Positions 1-9,570 of a stretch of DNA of 64,000 nt are shown here, piece by piece. The DNA is taken from positions 398,309 to 462,308 of the forward strand of contig NZ_JACRSE010000005.1 in the NCBI RefSeq assembly GCF_014281055.1, in the 5' to 3' direction. Position 1 is the stretch's first letter, and every line of letters starts with the position of its first letter. The DNA comes from Fluviispira vulneris. Lineage in GTDB: Bacteria > Bdellovibrionota_B > Oligoflexia > Silvanigrellales > Silvanigrellaceae. The notes below the pieces were generated by a model. It did no database searches, had not been told where the DNA came from, and saw only the letters and a program-made list of their open reading frames with translations. The position numbers and the translations under genes were made by a program.

Positions 1-1609
1 TATAATGTTGTTTGAGAATATAGTGACTGCATTTAAGTGACAAAGCAGCAATAGTAAGCGTGGGATTGGCGGTACCAGTTGTTGGCATTGTTCCCGCCCC
101 AAGAATAAAAAGATTGGGATGGTCATGACTTTTTAAATTTTCATCTACGACAGATTTCTTGGGGTCTTTACCCATTCTATGCGTGCCCATCACATGTCCT
201 GCACCAAAAAAATTATCGATAGTTTGTATATTTGTACAATTTGTAATTTTTAATATTTCAATCATTTTCTTTTTTGAGTCTATAAAAGAATTATGTGTGT
301 AGTTATCGAGTGAATAAAATATCTCTGGCCGAGGAATTCCAATTGCATCTAAGTTTTCATAGGAAGGAAGTATACGATTCTCTGGATCTGGCAACTGCTC
401 TGTCATAGCTGAAATCGCTACCTGACGATAGACGCTTTCTTTGTAAGTCTTTTCTAAATCTTTGCCTGTAAAGCCTTTTTCTATTAAAGATTCAATAAAA
501 GGATTCAATCCGCCAATTGGAAATGTCCAACCATCATTGCCTAATTGCAATCTATAAGATGCAAAACTTTTTCTAAAGGCACCATCACGAGTTTCATCAA
601 TTCCAGACGTAGATTGTGGTGCACGATAAGGAAACACAGTTTCAGGGGTCAATGCGTAAGCTATCACGATTGGATGATCCATAAGGTTACGACCAACCTG
701 ATCACTAGAATTTGCTATGCCATTTTTGTATTTTTCACTCTTAGACATCAATAATATTTTTGCATTTTCAATCGCATTTGCTGCTAAAATAAAAGTTTTA
801 CCTTTTACAAAAAATTTTTTTCCATCTTTTGTTTTAAATTTAATTTCTGAGATTTCCCCTGAAGAGTCGGCGATAACTTCATAAGCAACAGAATTCGTAA
901 TGAGTCTTGCCCCATTTTTTTTTGCTTTATTTAAATGAACAGTAGCATCATACTTAGCTTGGACTGGGCATATTGGTATACAACTTGCACTGCCGCAGCA
1001 GACAGAACGTGAATCATATGTTATAGAATTGCGTGCTTGGGGAGTATGGACAATTCTATATTCAGATTTTTGGAGCGATTTTTGCATAAATTGATCTAGG
1101 TTTGAAAACGGAATCTCTGGCAGTGGATATTTATTTTTTCGCGGTGAACCTAAATCCTCACCATTAAAACCTGCCGTACCAAGTGCAATTTCAGCTTCTT
1201 CATACCATTTCTCTAAATTCTCATATTCAATTGGCCAATCAAGCGCTACGTTGAATTTGCTTTTCATTTTAAAATCATTTGGGAGGAGTCGTAGAGTAGC
1301 ACCTTGCCAGTGCCAGGTTGTTCCGCCTGCAACCCTTAAGTAAGTACTTTTAAATCTTTCGTTTCCTTTTTGAATAAAATAGGTATCGTTTAATGTTGCG
1401 GGGAACCTCGCATGCGCTTGCTCTAAATAAGCTGATTCTGGCATCTTTAGAGCTGCATTAGTATATCTTTTGAAAGCTTCTCCTCTATCTACATTATCAC
1501 CTGCTTCCAATATGAGTACTTTTATACCTCTCTGAGTCAATCGTTCAGCCATGACTGAGCCAGCTATTCCAGAACCAACAATAACAACTTCAGAACTCAA
1601 ATTTTCCAT
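1..1609 (-). CDS. GMC-family FAD-dependent oxidoreductase (3' end outside window)
   Basis: This is a glucose-methanol-choline type flavoprotein that oxidises an alcohol or sugar; the substrate cannot be read from the sequence. Translating the minus strand from the ATG at 1609 (preceded by AAGGAG) gives an N-terminal Rossmann motif VGSGIAGS for FAD, a cysteine-rich segment CCGSASCIPICP in the middle, and the C-terminal GMC signatures GHVMGTHRMG and GTANPTLTIAAL close to base 60. About 536 codons are present and the protein is nearly complete, with only the last few residues beyond base 1. The Cys-rich segment and the GHxMGTxRMG motif resemble the large subunits of gluconate or sorbitol dehydrogenases, which usually have a small partner and a cytochrome; none is visible here, but one could lie beyond the window. 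Family call is secure, substrate unknown. Confidence 0.9.
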   Translation of the reverse strand, partial: MENLSSEVVIVGSGIAGSVMAERLTQRGIKVLILEAGDNVDRGEAFKRYTNAALKMPESAYLEQAHARFPATLNDTYFIQKGNERFKSTYLRVAGGTTWHWQGATLRLLPNDFKMKSKFNVALDWPIEYENLEKWYEEAEIALGTAGFNGEDLGSPRKNKYPLPEIPFSNLDQFMQKSLQKSEYRIVHTPQARNSITYDSRSVCCGSASCIPICPVQAKYDATVHLNKAKKNGARLITNSVAYEVIADSSGEISEIKFKTKDGKKFFVKGKTFILAANAIENAKILLMSKSEKYKNGIANSSDQVGRNLMDHPIVIAYALTPETVFPYRAPQSTSGIDETRDGAFRKSFASYRLQLGNDGWTFPIGGLNPFIESLIEKGFTGKDLEKTYKESVYRQVAISAMTEQLPDPENRILPSYENLDAIGIPRPEIFYSLDNYTHNSFIDSKKKMIEILKITNCTNIQTIDNFFGAGHVMGTHRMGKDPKKSVVDENLKSHDHPNLFILGAGTMPTTGTANPTLTIAALSLKCSHYILKQHY

Positions 1610-1794
1610 ATTTCTCCTTCGAGTTTTTAAAATATGTAAAAATCATAATTTATTTGTTTCGAATAATTTTTATTTACGATTTTCTGAACAAAAAAAATAT
1701 CTAAATATATATGCATGAATATAAACATTAAGTATAATATTTAATTTAATGAAAACTTCAAGGGTTATTTAAATAAATTTATTTTTTGTAATTT

Positions 1795-4299
1795 TTAATT
1801 TATTTGTAAATTGCAAAATTCGCGCGGAGCTTCAAGGGATATACCGGTAGGATAACCACGATATTTGATATTATATACATTAGATATAAAAGCTAAAAAT
1901 CCTTTATCGCCACACCCCAAACGATGAACTAAACTTTGCCAATTTGTCTTTAAATTATCTTCTGTGGTAAAAGATTCAGATGCCCAACTGGCTTCAGATA
2001 GTCCAGCCATTTTTGGCAGAGCCATATAGCTTAATTGTGTATAAGTTGGAAGATTTTCAGACCAAAGAGTACCTTCAATACCAAGGATTTTTTCTGGATA
2101 AAATGTCTGTTCCTGCGTTAGCTTAGAACTCAAACTCGATCTTAATGCGCTTTCAGTATCTGAAAATTGTGTCGCCCAACTAAAGCCAGGTTCATTTCTA
2201 TCAGGATTATAAGCTAAATCAAAATAAGTTTGATTGGCAAAAGCAAGAACAACTGGATATGAATTATTTGCTAAGTTCACAGCTTGTAAAATACCATTTT
2301 CAGTCGTATTCCACAGCCACACGCGCCCAGTTCTGTTTGCATGAACTCTTTCATTTCCTAAAGATTGATCGTCATTTTGAATAAACTGTTGCCAACCCGA
2401 TATTTTTAAATCAGTTAATTTATTGGATATCTCTCTAAAGAATTTATGTGACTTTCCGAGTGAATTTAATTGCAACCAATCATTTTGACATGTACTTGAC
2501 TTGCTCCAAGCATCCTCACTAACCTCATCTCCGCCAAGACTCACTTCATTTTTTACAAAATAAAGGGTAGTTTGATTTGAAAATATTTCAGCAATTTCGT
2601 AAATTATTTTATTTAATGTATTTGTGAAATTTAAACCAAATTCACTTTTGTCTCCATAGGCACAAACTGGAATTACATTATCGGTATACCCCTGTACTGA
2701 CATAAATTCTGATTTATCGTTTCTATCATAAAATATATTTGGCATTGCTTTAATAAGAGCTCTTGCGTGTCCAGGCAAGTCAATCTCAGGAATCACAGTT
2801 ATTTGGTGAATATTTGCAAATTGAATTATATCAAATATTTCACTTTTAGTGTATGTTTTTGTATATTGAGTACTTGCAGTTGGGTATTTATATCTTTTAG
2901 AATTCGTTTTAAGTAAATTTCCTTGCACAAACATTGAAGGACCAATGTCTTTCCCATACCCTCGACTATCTGCAATTCGATTAAAATTATTAAATTCTGT
3001 TAATTGAATTCTAAATCCTTCATCATCTGCAAAATGCAAATGAAGACTATTTAATTTATGCACTGACATTATTTCTATAAAATTTTTAATTTCTTCTACT
3101 GAAAAATAATGTCGAGCGAGATCCAAAGCTATCCCTCTATATTTAAATCTTGGATAATCAATTATGGTAGTCGTTTTTAATCCTGTTTGATTAAAACTCT
3201 TTATATCTGCATGAAACCAAAGTTGGCGCAAAGTTTGAACGGCATAATAAAAGCCCGCATTATGTAAAGCCTCTATCAATATAAGATTTTCAGAAATTGA
3301 AATTTTATAGCCTTCAGGATTGTTTAAAATTTCATTCGGATTATTGATTCTTTTAAATAAAATTCCAGACTTTAAATTATTTACTTTTCTTCCCACTCCT
3401 GCAATTTTCATGTCTGATGCTAAAATATGACTAAAATAATTCTCAATTCTTGGATCAAGACCAGCAAATTCATTTTCAAAATTTAACTCATCTGTAAAAA
3501 AAAAATATTTTCCATCATTTTTGTTAATAAAACTTACTGGAGAAGGAATTATAGGATTATTTGACAATGTTTGGATTGAAGAATTCCAGTTTTGAATATT
3601 ATGATCACTTATTAATGCATCTACTTTTTTTTGATTGTAACCTTGTATATGATAAGAAGATTTATTTGTAGATAAATTATAAATTTTATTTGCATTATTT
3701 TCTTGAACAACTAAAAACAAATTTTGTGGTACTGCTGAAATATTATTTGGCCGCCATTGATTATTTCTTATCAATCTTATTTCATATTGACTTCCTGGTT
3801 TTAGCTCAAAATCCCCTTCTGGCTCTAGTACAGTAGTATAGCCCGCACTCTCATCTTTTCGATAAATCGACGTTTCCTTCGAATATTTTAATTTTTGGCA
3901 TTTATGTGTAGCATCACAAATATCCATAGTTAAATTATTATTTATTTTACCATGCCGGTTAAAACTTCGAGGCATATAAAAACCAAATTTCCAGTTTTGG
4001 ATTAGGGAACCTGTATTTGTTAATTTAATAAGTGCAAAAAATTCGCTTGCTTGAGCATTCTCAAAGCACGGACTGTTTTTATTTGTACAAGAACCAATTA
4101 AAACAGATTCAATTATCAAAGTTTCATTTATCTTATTTTTATTTGCATAATTAAAATCCGAGACTTCAACAAAATCAAAAAGTGAAGGTATATGCTCTGT
4201 TTTTTCATCGTATGCAGATTGATTACTCCCATGCGCTAGAGCAAAAACGCACAATGATATAAAAAAAACTACAAAGTGTAAAAGATTTAACACTCTCAT
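1795..4299 (-). CDS. GH20 beta-N-acetylhexosaminidase (chitobiase type)
   Basis: Releases terminal N-acetylglucosamine from chitin oligomers, acting outside the cytoplasm. The 834-residue product starts with a hydrophobic signal peptide ending near ALAHG (residue 24), followed by a CHB_HEX-like carbohydrate-binding domain (about 40-190), a GH20b domain (about 240-370) and the TIM barrel. Barrel hallmarks are LHLHFADDEGFR, PGHARALIKAMP and the catalytic Asp-Glu pair in LGGDEV near residue 590. The segment EPGFSWATQF is typical of the Serratia-type chitobiase branch. The position two residues before GGDE is Ser instead of the usual His. GGAG precedes the ATG at 4299. It is probably monocistronic, with 185 nt to the GMC gene. 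A chitin-derived carbon source would suit a bacterium living with or on arthropods, which is an inference. Confidence 0.93.
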   Translation of the reverse strand: MRVLNLLHFVVFFISLCVFALAHGSNQSAYDEKTEHIPSLFDFVEVSDFNYANKNKINETLIIESVLIGSCTNKNSPCFENAQASEFFALIKLTNTGSLIQNWKFGFYMPRSFNRHGKINNNLTMDICDATHKCQKLKYSKETSIYRKDESAGYTTVLEPEGDFELKPGSQYEIRLIRNNQWRPNNISAVPQNLFLVVQENNANKIYNLSTNKSSYHIQGYNQKKVDALISDHNIQNWNSSIQTLSNNPIIPSPVSFINKNDGKYFFFTDELNFENEFAGLDPRIENYFSHILASDMKIAGVGRKVNNLKSGILFKRINNPNEILNNPEGYKISISENLILIEALHNAGFYYAVQTLRQLWFHADIKSFNQTGLKTTTIIDYPRFKYRGIALDLARHYFSVEEIKNFIEIMSVHKLNSLHLHFADDEGFRIQLTEFNNFNRIADSRGYGKDIGPSMFVQGNLLKTNSKRYKYPTASTQYTKTYTKSEIFDIIQFANIHQITVIPEIDLPGHARALIKAMPNIFYDRNDKSEFMSVQGYTDNVIPVCAYGDKSEFGLNFTNTLNKIIYEIAEIFSNQTTLYFVKNEVSLGGDEVSEDAWSKSSTCQNDWLQLNSLGKSHKFFREISNKLTDLKISGWQQFIQNDDQSLGNERVHANRTGRVWLWNTTENGILQAVNLANNSYPVVLAFANQTYFDLAYNPDRNEPGFSWATQFSDTESALRSSLSSKLTQEQTFYPEKILGIEGTLWSENLPTYTQLSYMALPKMAGLSEASWASESFTTEDNLKTNWQSLVHRLGCGDKGFLAFISNVYNIKYRGYPTGISLEAPREFCNLQIN

Positions 4300-4411
4300 G
4301 GCAAATACTCCATATTAAATGGATACCAATCCAAAGATACAAAAATAAATTTTCTTATTTAGCTATATTAATAGATTTAAAATAAATTGCAATTAAACTT
4401 CGAGAAAGGTG

Positions 4412-5803
4412 TTAACTTTCTCGTTTCAGGACTGCTGCAAACATTGTGTCAGCATTTTCGTTTGGAGAACCCAATAAATTTTGCTTAACTAAAGTGTAGG
4501 AAGGATTTTTTTTAAGAAAATCTAAAATGATTCCTTCATTTTCATCATAAATCCAACTGCAAGTTGAATATACCAAATGTCCACCCACTCGTACACCACG
4601 ACTGGCATTTTCTAATATGTTCAATTGAAGATGACTCAAGCTATCAATATTTGTATAACTCACTCGGTATTTTGCATCTGGGTTTCTTCTCCATGTACCT
4701 GATGAAGTACAAGGAGCATCAACTAAAACCCAATCAAATCCATTTCTATTTTCAACTTCTTTTTGAAACTTTGGGAGCTTTTCTCCATTCCAAGGTAGAC
4801 AACGGATATTAAAAAAACCTGATTTACGAGCACGTTTTTTTACTTCTTCCAATTTATATTCACGAATATCAGATGCATAAATGACACCTTTATTTTTTAA
4901 TAAACTAGCAATTTGCTGAGTTTTACCTCCACCGCCTGCACAACAATCCCAAACGAATTGTCCATTTTTTACTTGAATATTTTGTCCTATTCTTTGGCTA
5001 GCTAAATCCTGAATTTCAAATAAACCAGATCTATAAGCTTGCAAAGCAAAAACACCTTTTGCACCAGTAACTTTTAGGGCTGAATCAAATTGTTCAAATT
5101 CAAAACCTTCTTTAATGAGTTCTGATTTTACAATATCTATTTTTTCTAAATCATTGATTCTAATCCACAGTGGAGGGCGAATTTCGAGTTCAGAGAAAAA
5201 TTGTTTTATTTTTTCTTTTTCCCAAGCTGATTCTTGTATTCTTTTCTCTAACGCTTCTTTAAACCAAATTGGTATGCTAGAAATTAATAACTGATATACA
5301 ATATTTTCTGAGTTTTCAAAAAATTTAATTAAATCAATAAAAAATTGAATTTCATTTTGAAATTTTTCAACACCAAATTCAAGAGAAAGCGTATCCGGTT
5401 TATTTTTATTTGCCAACTCATAGCGCAAACGAATCCAGACAAAAAAACGTTCTGGAGCTATTTCATTCCATTTAGAAAGAACTTGATTCCCACTTTGATA
5501 TTTTTTGCTGAAATCTATTAAAAACTCATCCAGAGATAATTTATCTATTTTTTTTGTATTATTTATTTTAAAAAACTCTTCACAAAACAATGCAAAATAT
5601 CCAAAACGGATTCCAGCAAATAAGCATTCACTGTACCAACGTCTATCGCGACTGCCATATTTTGAATTTTTAGCAAACTCTTGAGATAACCATCTATCAA
5701 ACTGTGGTAAAGGTTCTTGCTTAAGAGCAGAACACCATAATTTATACAAATGTGACCATCTGCCATCATAATGTTTTACACTTTTATTTTTTTGTTCAAA
5801 CAT
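4412..5803 (-). CDS. rsmB: RsmB/NOP2-family RNA (cytosine-C5) methyltransferase
   Basis: Class I SAM-dependent enzyme that methylates C5 of cytosine in rRNA through a covalent Cys intermediate. The C-terminal half carries the SAM loop DCCAGGGGKT (around residue 287), the motif IV catalytic region DAPCTSSGTWRRNPD and the motif VI cysteine in YSTCSW. The 463-residue length is close to E. coli RsmB (429), but the N-terminal 200 residues are not a clear NusB-like domain, so the exact target base (RsmB C967 or another site) is not certain. Its Shine-Dalgarno GAGGA lies inside the last codons of der, only 2 nt separate the two genes, and the pair is surely co-transcribed. Both act on ribosome maturation. 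Confidence 0.88.
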   Translation of the reverse strand: MFEQKNKSVKHYDGRWSHLYKLWCSALKQEPLPQFDRWLSQEFAKNSKYGSRDRRWYSECLFAGIRFGYFALFCEEFFKINNTKKIDKLSLDEFLIDFSKKYQSGNQVLSKWNEIAPERFFVWIRLRYELANKNKPDTLSLEFGVEKFQNEIQFFIDLIKFFENSENIVYQLLISSIPIWFKEALEKRIQESAWEKEKIKQFFSELEIRPPLWIRINDLEKIDIVKSELIKEGFEFEQFDSALKVTGAKGVFALQAYRSGLFEIQDLASQRIGQNIQVKNGQFVWDCCAGGGGKTQQIASLLKNKGVIYASDIREYKLEEVKKRARKSGFFNIRCLPWNGEKLPKFQKEVENRNGFDWVLVDAPCTSSGTWRRNPDAKYRVSYTNIDSLSHLQLNILENASRGVRVGGHLVYSTCSWIYDENEGIILDFLKKNPSYTLVKQNLLGSPNENADTMFAAVLKRES

Positions 5804-5805
5804 TT

Positions 5806-7311
5806 TTATTCCTCGGAATCATCATCGAAAAATTCGATATCTGCTCCGTCTAAAGCCTTAATGTCATCAAAGACCATGCTACGAATGTCATCATCATAGT
5901 TCCGATCTCTTTGAAAACGAGCAGTTCCTTTAGATTTAATTCTATCCCCATTATCATCTAATGGTGACCTTGTTCTTTCACGGAAGATGATAGAAATTGG
6001 AATATCCTTATAATTAAATGCTTCACGGAATTCATTTTCTACAAATCTTTTATAGCTAAAATGTAAATCTTTTGGATGTGAGCAGAAAATAACAAACCGT
6101 GGAGGAAGAGCCCCCACTTGTGTTGCATAAAGAAACTTAATACGTTTTGACTTATTTTTAACCATTGGCGGAGTGTGCTTTAAAAGAATCTCTTTTAAAG
6201 TATTATTCACTTGAGAAGTGGAGTTTCTTTTACTTCCTTGATCGAATAAATCAAGACACATTGGAATAAGACGACTGACTCTTAAGTTTTCAAGCGCACT
6301 AACAAATACAATTGGTGCATAACGAATATAGCGTAAATCAAGGTGTAATTTTTCCGTAAACTCTTTAACTGTTTTTGAAGTTTTATCTTTTACAAGATCC
6401 CACTTATTAACAACAATTAAAATAGGTTTTCTGAGTTCAAATGCATATCCTGCAACACGTGCGTCACCATCGGTTGCACCATCCTCAGCATTGATGACCA
6501 AAATAGCAACATCGCAATCTTCGAGACAAGAAACACTGCGAAAAGCAGAAAACTTCTCGAGTTTATCAACCATTCGACTTTTCCGGCGTATACCAGCTGT
6601 GTCGATCACTTTAACTTCACGCCCATGGTACTTTAATGAAACATCAACTGAGTCACGTGTTGTCCCGGGGCGATTGTCTACGATGGAGCGAGCTTCTCCT
6701 ACGAGCCTATTTAGAATAGAAGATTTACCGACATTGGGACGACCAATGATAGCAAGTTTAACAGGTGGATTCTCTGGATCCTCTTGTTTTGCTTTTGGAG
6801 CACTGGCAAATATTTCTGTAGCTGCATCGAGTAAATCGGAAATACCGCGATTGTGTTCCGCACTCACCGGATACACATTTGGCACACCAAGTTTTCGGAA
6901 TTCCTCAATAAATATATCATCTTTAGGTAAATCGCATTTATTCACACAAACAACAAAATTCTTTTCTGACTTGCGTAAACGCCGAATAAGATCGCTGTCA
7001 ACAGGATGCAAGCCTTCACGCCCATCTACCACAAAAATCACAGTTTCCGCTTCTTCTATGGCCATTTCAGCCTGTTCAACTAACTGAATTTTAATGTTAT
7101 CTTTTGATGTTGGCTCAAAACCACCGGTATCGCACAAGTAAAAAGCTTCACCATTGTGCTCAGCACGGCCAAAAATTCGATCTCTTGTCACGCCAGGTTC
7201 GTCATGGACGAGGCTCTTACGTTCACGAATAATACGGTTAAATAGAGAGCTTTTGCCGACATTGGGTCGACCAACGAGGGCAACAAGGCGAGTGTAGGTT
7301 CTTAAAGTCAT
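5806..7311 (-). CDS. der: Ribosome assembly GTPase Der (EngA)
   Basis: Essential double GTPase that matures the 50S subunit. Two tandem G domains are visible: GRPNVGKSS at about residues 14-22 with DTGGF and NKCD, and a second GRPNVGKSS near residue 190 with DTAGI and NKWD. A C-terminal KH-like domain follows, ending in an acidic tail (last eight residues DIEFFDDDSEE-like) after an RTRSP segment. The 501-residue length matches the family (about 490). There is no good Shine-Dalgarno before the ATG at 7311, but no later Met precedes the first G1 motif, so this start is retained. It is first in a two-gene operon with the rsmB-like gene and faces the nucleotidyltransferase gene across a 138-nt divergent promoter region. 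Confidence 0.97.
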   Translation of the reverse strand: MTLRTYTRLVALVGRPNVGKSSLFNRIIRERKSLVHDEPGVTRDRIFGRAEHNGEAFYLCDTGGFEPTSKDNIKIQLVEQAEMAIEEAETVIFVVDGREGLHPVDSDLIRRLRKSEKNFVVCVNKCDLPKDDIFIEEFRKLGVPNVYPVSAEHNRGISDLLDAATEIFASAPKAKQEDPENPPVKLAIIGRPNVGKSSILNRLVGEARSIVDNRPGTTRDSVDVSLKYHGREVKVIDTAGIRRKSRMVDKLEKFSAFRSVSCLEDCDVAILVINAEDGATDGDARVAGYAFELRKPILIVVNKWDLVKDKTSKTVKEFTEKLHLDLRYIRYAPIVFVSALENLRVSRLIPMCLDLFDQGSKRNSTSQVNNTLKEILLKHTPPMVKNKSKRIKFLYATQVGALPPRFVIFCSHPKDLHFSYKRFVENEFREAFNYKDIPISIIFRERTRSPLDDNGDRIKSKGTARFQRDRNYDDDIRSMVFDDIKALDGADIEFFDDDSEE

Positions 7312-7449
7312 TATAGCGAAATCCTGTGTCTGTACTGTAAAGTATGCTAGAAGCTTTTCAAGATGCCATGATCTTCAAATCATCACTGCGGCGAAAAATA
7401 GGGCAAACAGAAGGCATCATAGCCAATCCATCTGCATAACGGAATTTTT

Positions 7450-8808
7450 GTGAAACATAAAGTGATTTTTAAAAATAAGAAGTTTAGACCCTACTCCAAT
7501 GTGAGAAAAGACCCGCTTTTCCTTGCGGCTAAACAGGTCTGCTTACTGCTACAAAAGAGCAAACATGATGCTTATATTGTTGGTGGAGCCGTTAGAGATC
7601 TTCTGCTTAATCCCAACAAAATCCCCAAAGATTTTGACATAGCTACTTCGGCAAAACCTGAAGAAGTCAGAAACTTATTTAAAAACTCAATCTTTGTTGG
7701 ACAGGCATTTGGAGTGTGTCTCGTTAATTTACAGGGGCAACATTTTGAAGTTACAAGTTTTCGTAAAGAAGGTAGATACTTAGACAAAAGAAGACCAGAA
7801 AATATTCAAATAGGCACTTTCAAGGATGACTGCAATCGACGCGATTTTACGATAAACAGCATATATTATGATCCCGTGCAGAAACACATAATTGACCCTC
7901 ATTTAGGTATAAACGATATCAAACAAAAGCTCATCCGCTGTGTTGGTTCAGCTGAAAATAGACTGCAAGAAGATGCATTAAGAATACTTAGAATGATTCG
8001 CTTTGCTGCAAATTTAAGTTTTACTCTCGATAATGAAAGCTTAAATGCAGCGAGAAATCATTCTACAGGTCTCCAAGATCTGAGTAAAGAAAGGATTATT
8101 CTTGAGTTTCAAAAAGTAAAAAGAGGAAAATTCTATATTTTTTGTGAACACTTAGAAAATATTTTAGATCTAAAAGAATTAATTTTCCCAAATGGATCCT
8201 ACCAATTTACTAAATATAATATACACAGTAAAAATCAATTGGCTAGAAGTAAAATAAAATTGGATACTCATTTACCATTTTTTAATTTATTAAAATATTT
8301 TTTATATAAAAACAAAGTAAAAAAAGAGTCATTCTCAATTATTTTAAAAACAATTGATCAATGGCCAATCACAGCGGAAGATAAAAAAATTTGCACACTT
8401 TTTCTAAAATGTATTTTCTTTAAAGAGCTTTTTACAAAAGATATGGATATAGAGCTCTTTGATTTTCTCTTTTATGAATTGATTGCTCAAATTGATTTCA
8501 TATCAAAACAATCATCACGAATTATATTAATTACTCTTTCAGTATTCATAAATGATAATTTATTAAAAGAAACGCTTTATAAAATGATCGATAAAATCTC
8601 GAAGAATGAAATTCCGAGTATAAAGTCAAATGATATCGTTATGCTCATTGAAAACAATCAATTAGATAAAAAATACATATCTTTAATTATGAAATATTTG
8701 CAGTATATTTATTTAAAAAAAGGGCTAGCTCCAAAACTTGAAAATCTACTTCAATTTAAAGGGGACTTATTCAAAGAATACTTTGCTATCGGAAACTTAA
8801 ATGTCTAA
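7450..8808 (+). CDS. pcnB: Class II poly(A) polymerase / CCA-adding nucleotidyltransferase
   Basis: Adds A residues (or CCA) to RNA 3' ends. The N-terminal nucleotidyltransferase head is well conserved: IVGGAVRDLLL, the metal-binding pair in PKDFDIAT, the strand with FEVTSFRKEG, and RRDFTINSIYYD, followed by EDALRILRMIRFAA, the neck region that contacts the nucleotide. The GxFxG pattern and PKDFD spacing favour the PcnB side of the family, but class II CCA-adding enzymes look the same by eye, so the product specificity is open. The C-terminal 200 residues are poorly conserved and rich in Lys and Ile. The start is GTG at 7450 with a weak ribosome site. Its last 8 nt overlap the next gene, implying coupled translation with the TrmJ-like methyltransferase. 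Confidence 0.88.
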   Translation: MKHKVIFKNKKFRPYSNVRKDPLFLAAKQVCLLLQKSKHDAYIVGGAVRDLLLNPNKIPKDFDIATSAKPEEVRNLFKNSIFVGQAFGVCLVNLQGQHFEVTSFRKEGRYLDKRRPENIQIGTFKDDCNRRDFTINSIYYDPVQKHIIDPHLGINDIKQKLIRCVGSAENRLQEDALRILRMIRFAANLSFTLDNESLNAARNHSTGLQDLSKERIILEFQKVKRGKFYIFCEHLENILDLKELIFPNGSYQFTKYNIHSKNQLARSKIKLDTHLPFFNLLKYFLYKNKVKKESFSIILKTIDQWPITAEDKKICTLFLKCIFFKELFTKDMDIELFDFLFYELIAQIDFISKQSSRIILITLSVFINDNLLKETLYKMIDKISKNEIPSIKSNDIVMLIENNQLDKKYISLIMKYLQYIYLKKGLAPKLENLLQFKGDLFKEYFAIGNLNV

Positions 8809-9565
8809 AGCTATCAATGCCAATAAAAAAACTCCTATGAACCTAAGCAAGCATATAAGCATTGTCCTAGTAGAACCTGAGCACCCAAATAATGTTGGTG
8901 CAGTTGCCCGTGCAATGAATAATATGGGTTTTACAAATCTAATTTTAGTTAACCCTTGCGACTATTTAAGTGGCGGAAGCGATGGAGCAAGAACATTGGC
9001 TATGCATTCGCAAAATATCTTACAGACAGCAAAAGTTTACTCAAATCTACACAGTGCTCTCAGTGAACAAAATTTTGCTATTGCCCTAACCAATCGAGTG
9101 CGCGGGCAGCATAAAACACTTGAAAATAGCTGGAATTTAGAAAATATATTTCAGCAAATTCAAGGGGAGAGCCATATAGCTCTCGTATTTGGTAGAGAAT
9201 CATCTGGTCTAACAAATTCAGAGGTAGATCTTTGCAATTTACTAATGACTATTCCAACCTTTGGACAAAATACTTCATTAAATTTAGCACAAGCTGTAAT
9301 GGTTATTTTATATGAAGTCAGCAAATCTTTAAATCAAAAAGAATCAACACAAACCCAAAAAATGATTTTAGCTACATCCCAACATCTTGAGAGTTTAAAA
9401 CATAATTTATTTTCAGTGCTCAATAGAATTGGCTACATAAAAATTGGCAATGAATCTAAAAGATGGAGTGTCTTTTCAAAATTAATTTCTGAAAAGTTTC
9501 TAAGTGAAAAAGAAGTCAATATCTTGCAAGGGATACTTAACAAAATCAAAGAAAACCTAAAATAA
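8801..9565 (+). CDS. trmJ: TrmJ-like tRNA/rRNA 2'-O-methyltransferase (SPOUT)
   Basis: SPOUT-fold methyltransferase acting on the 2'-hydroxyl of RNA ribose, in E. coli position 32 of tRNA. The three SpoU motifs are present: VEPEHPNNVGAVARAMNNMG near residue 24, ALVFGRESSGLTNSE near 125, and SLNLAQAVMVILYE near 163. These form the trefoil knot that binds SAM. The length of 254 residues fits TrmJ (about 246). It overlaps the upstream polymerase gene by 8 nt and ends 5 nt before a convergent gene. An alternative start at the second Met (residue 13) is possible because the knot motif only begins after it. Confidence 0.88.
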   Translation: MSKAINANKKTPMNLSKHISIVLVEPEHPNNVGAVARAMNNMGFTNLILVNPCDYLSGGSDGARTLAMHSQNILQTAKVYSNLHSALSEQNFAIALTNRVRGQHKTLENSWNLENIFQQIQGESHIALVFGRESSGLTNSEVDLCNLLMTIPTFGQNTSLNLAQAVMVILYEVSKSLNQKESTQTQKMILATSQHLESLKHNLFSVLNRIGYIKIGNESKRWSVFSKLISEKFLSEKEVNILQGILNKIKENLK

Positions 9566-9570
9566 GAATC

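Noticed and set aside
6491..7087. 198-codon plus-strand frame
   Set aside because: It lies wholly antisense to der, whose motifs are unambiguous, and has no ribosome site or recognisable protein sequence.
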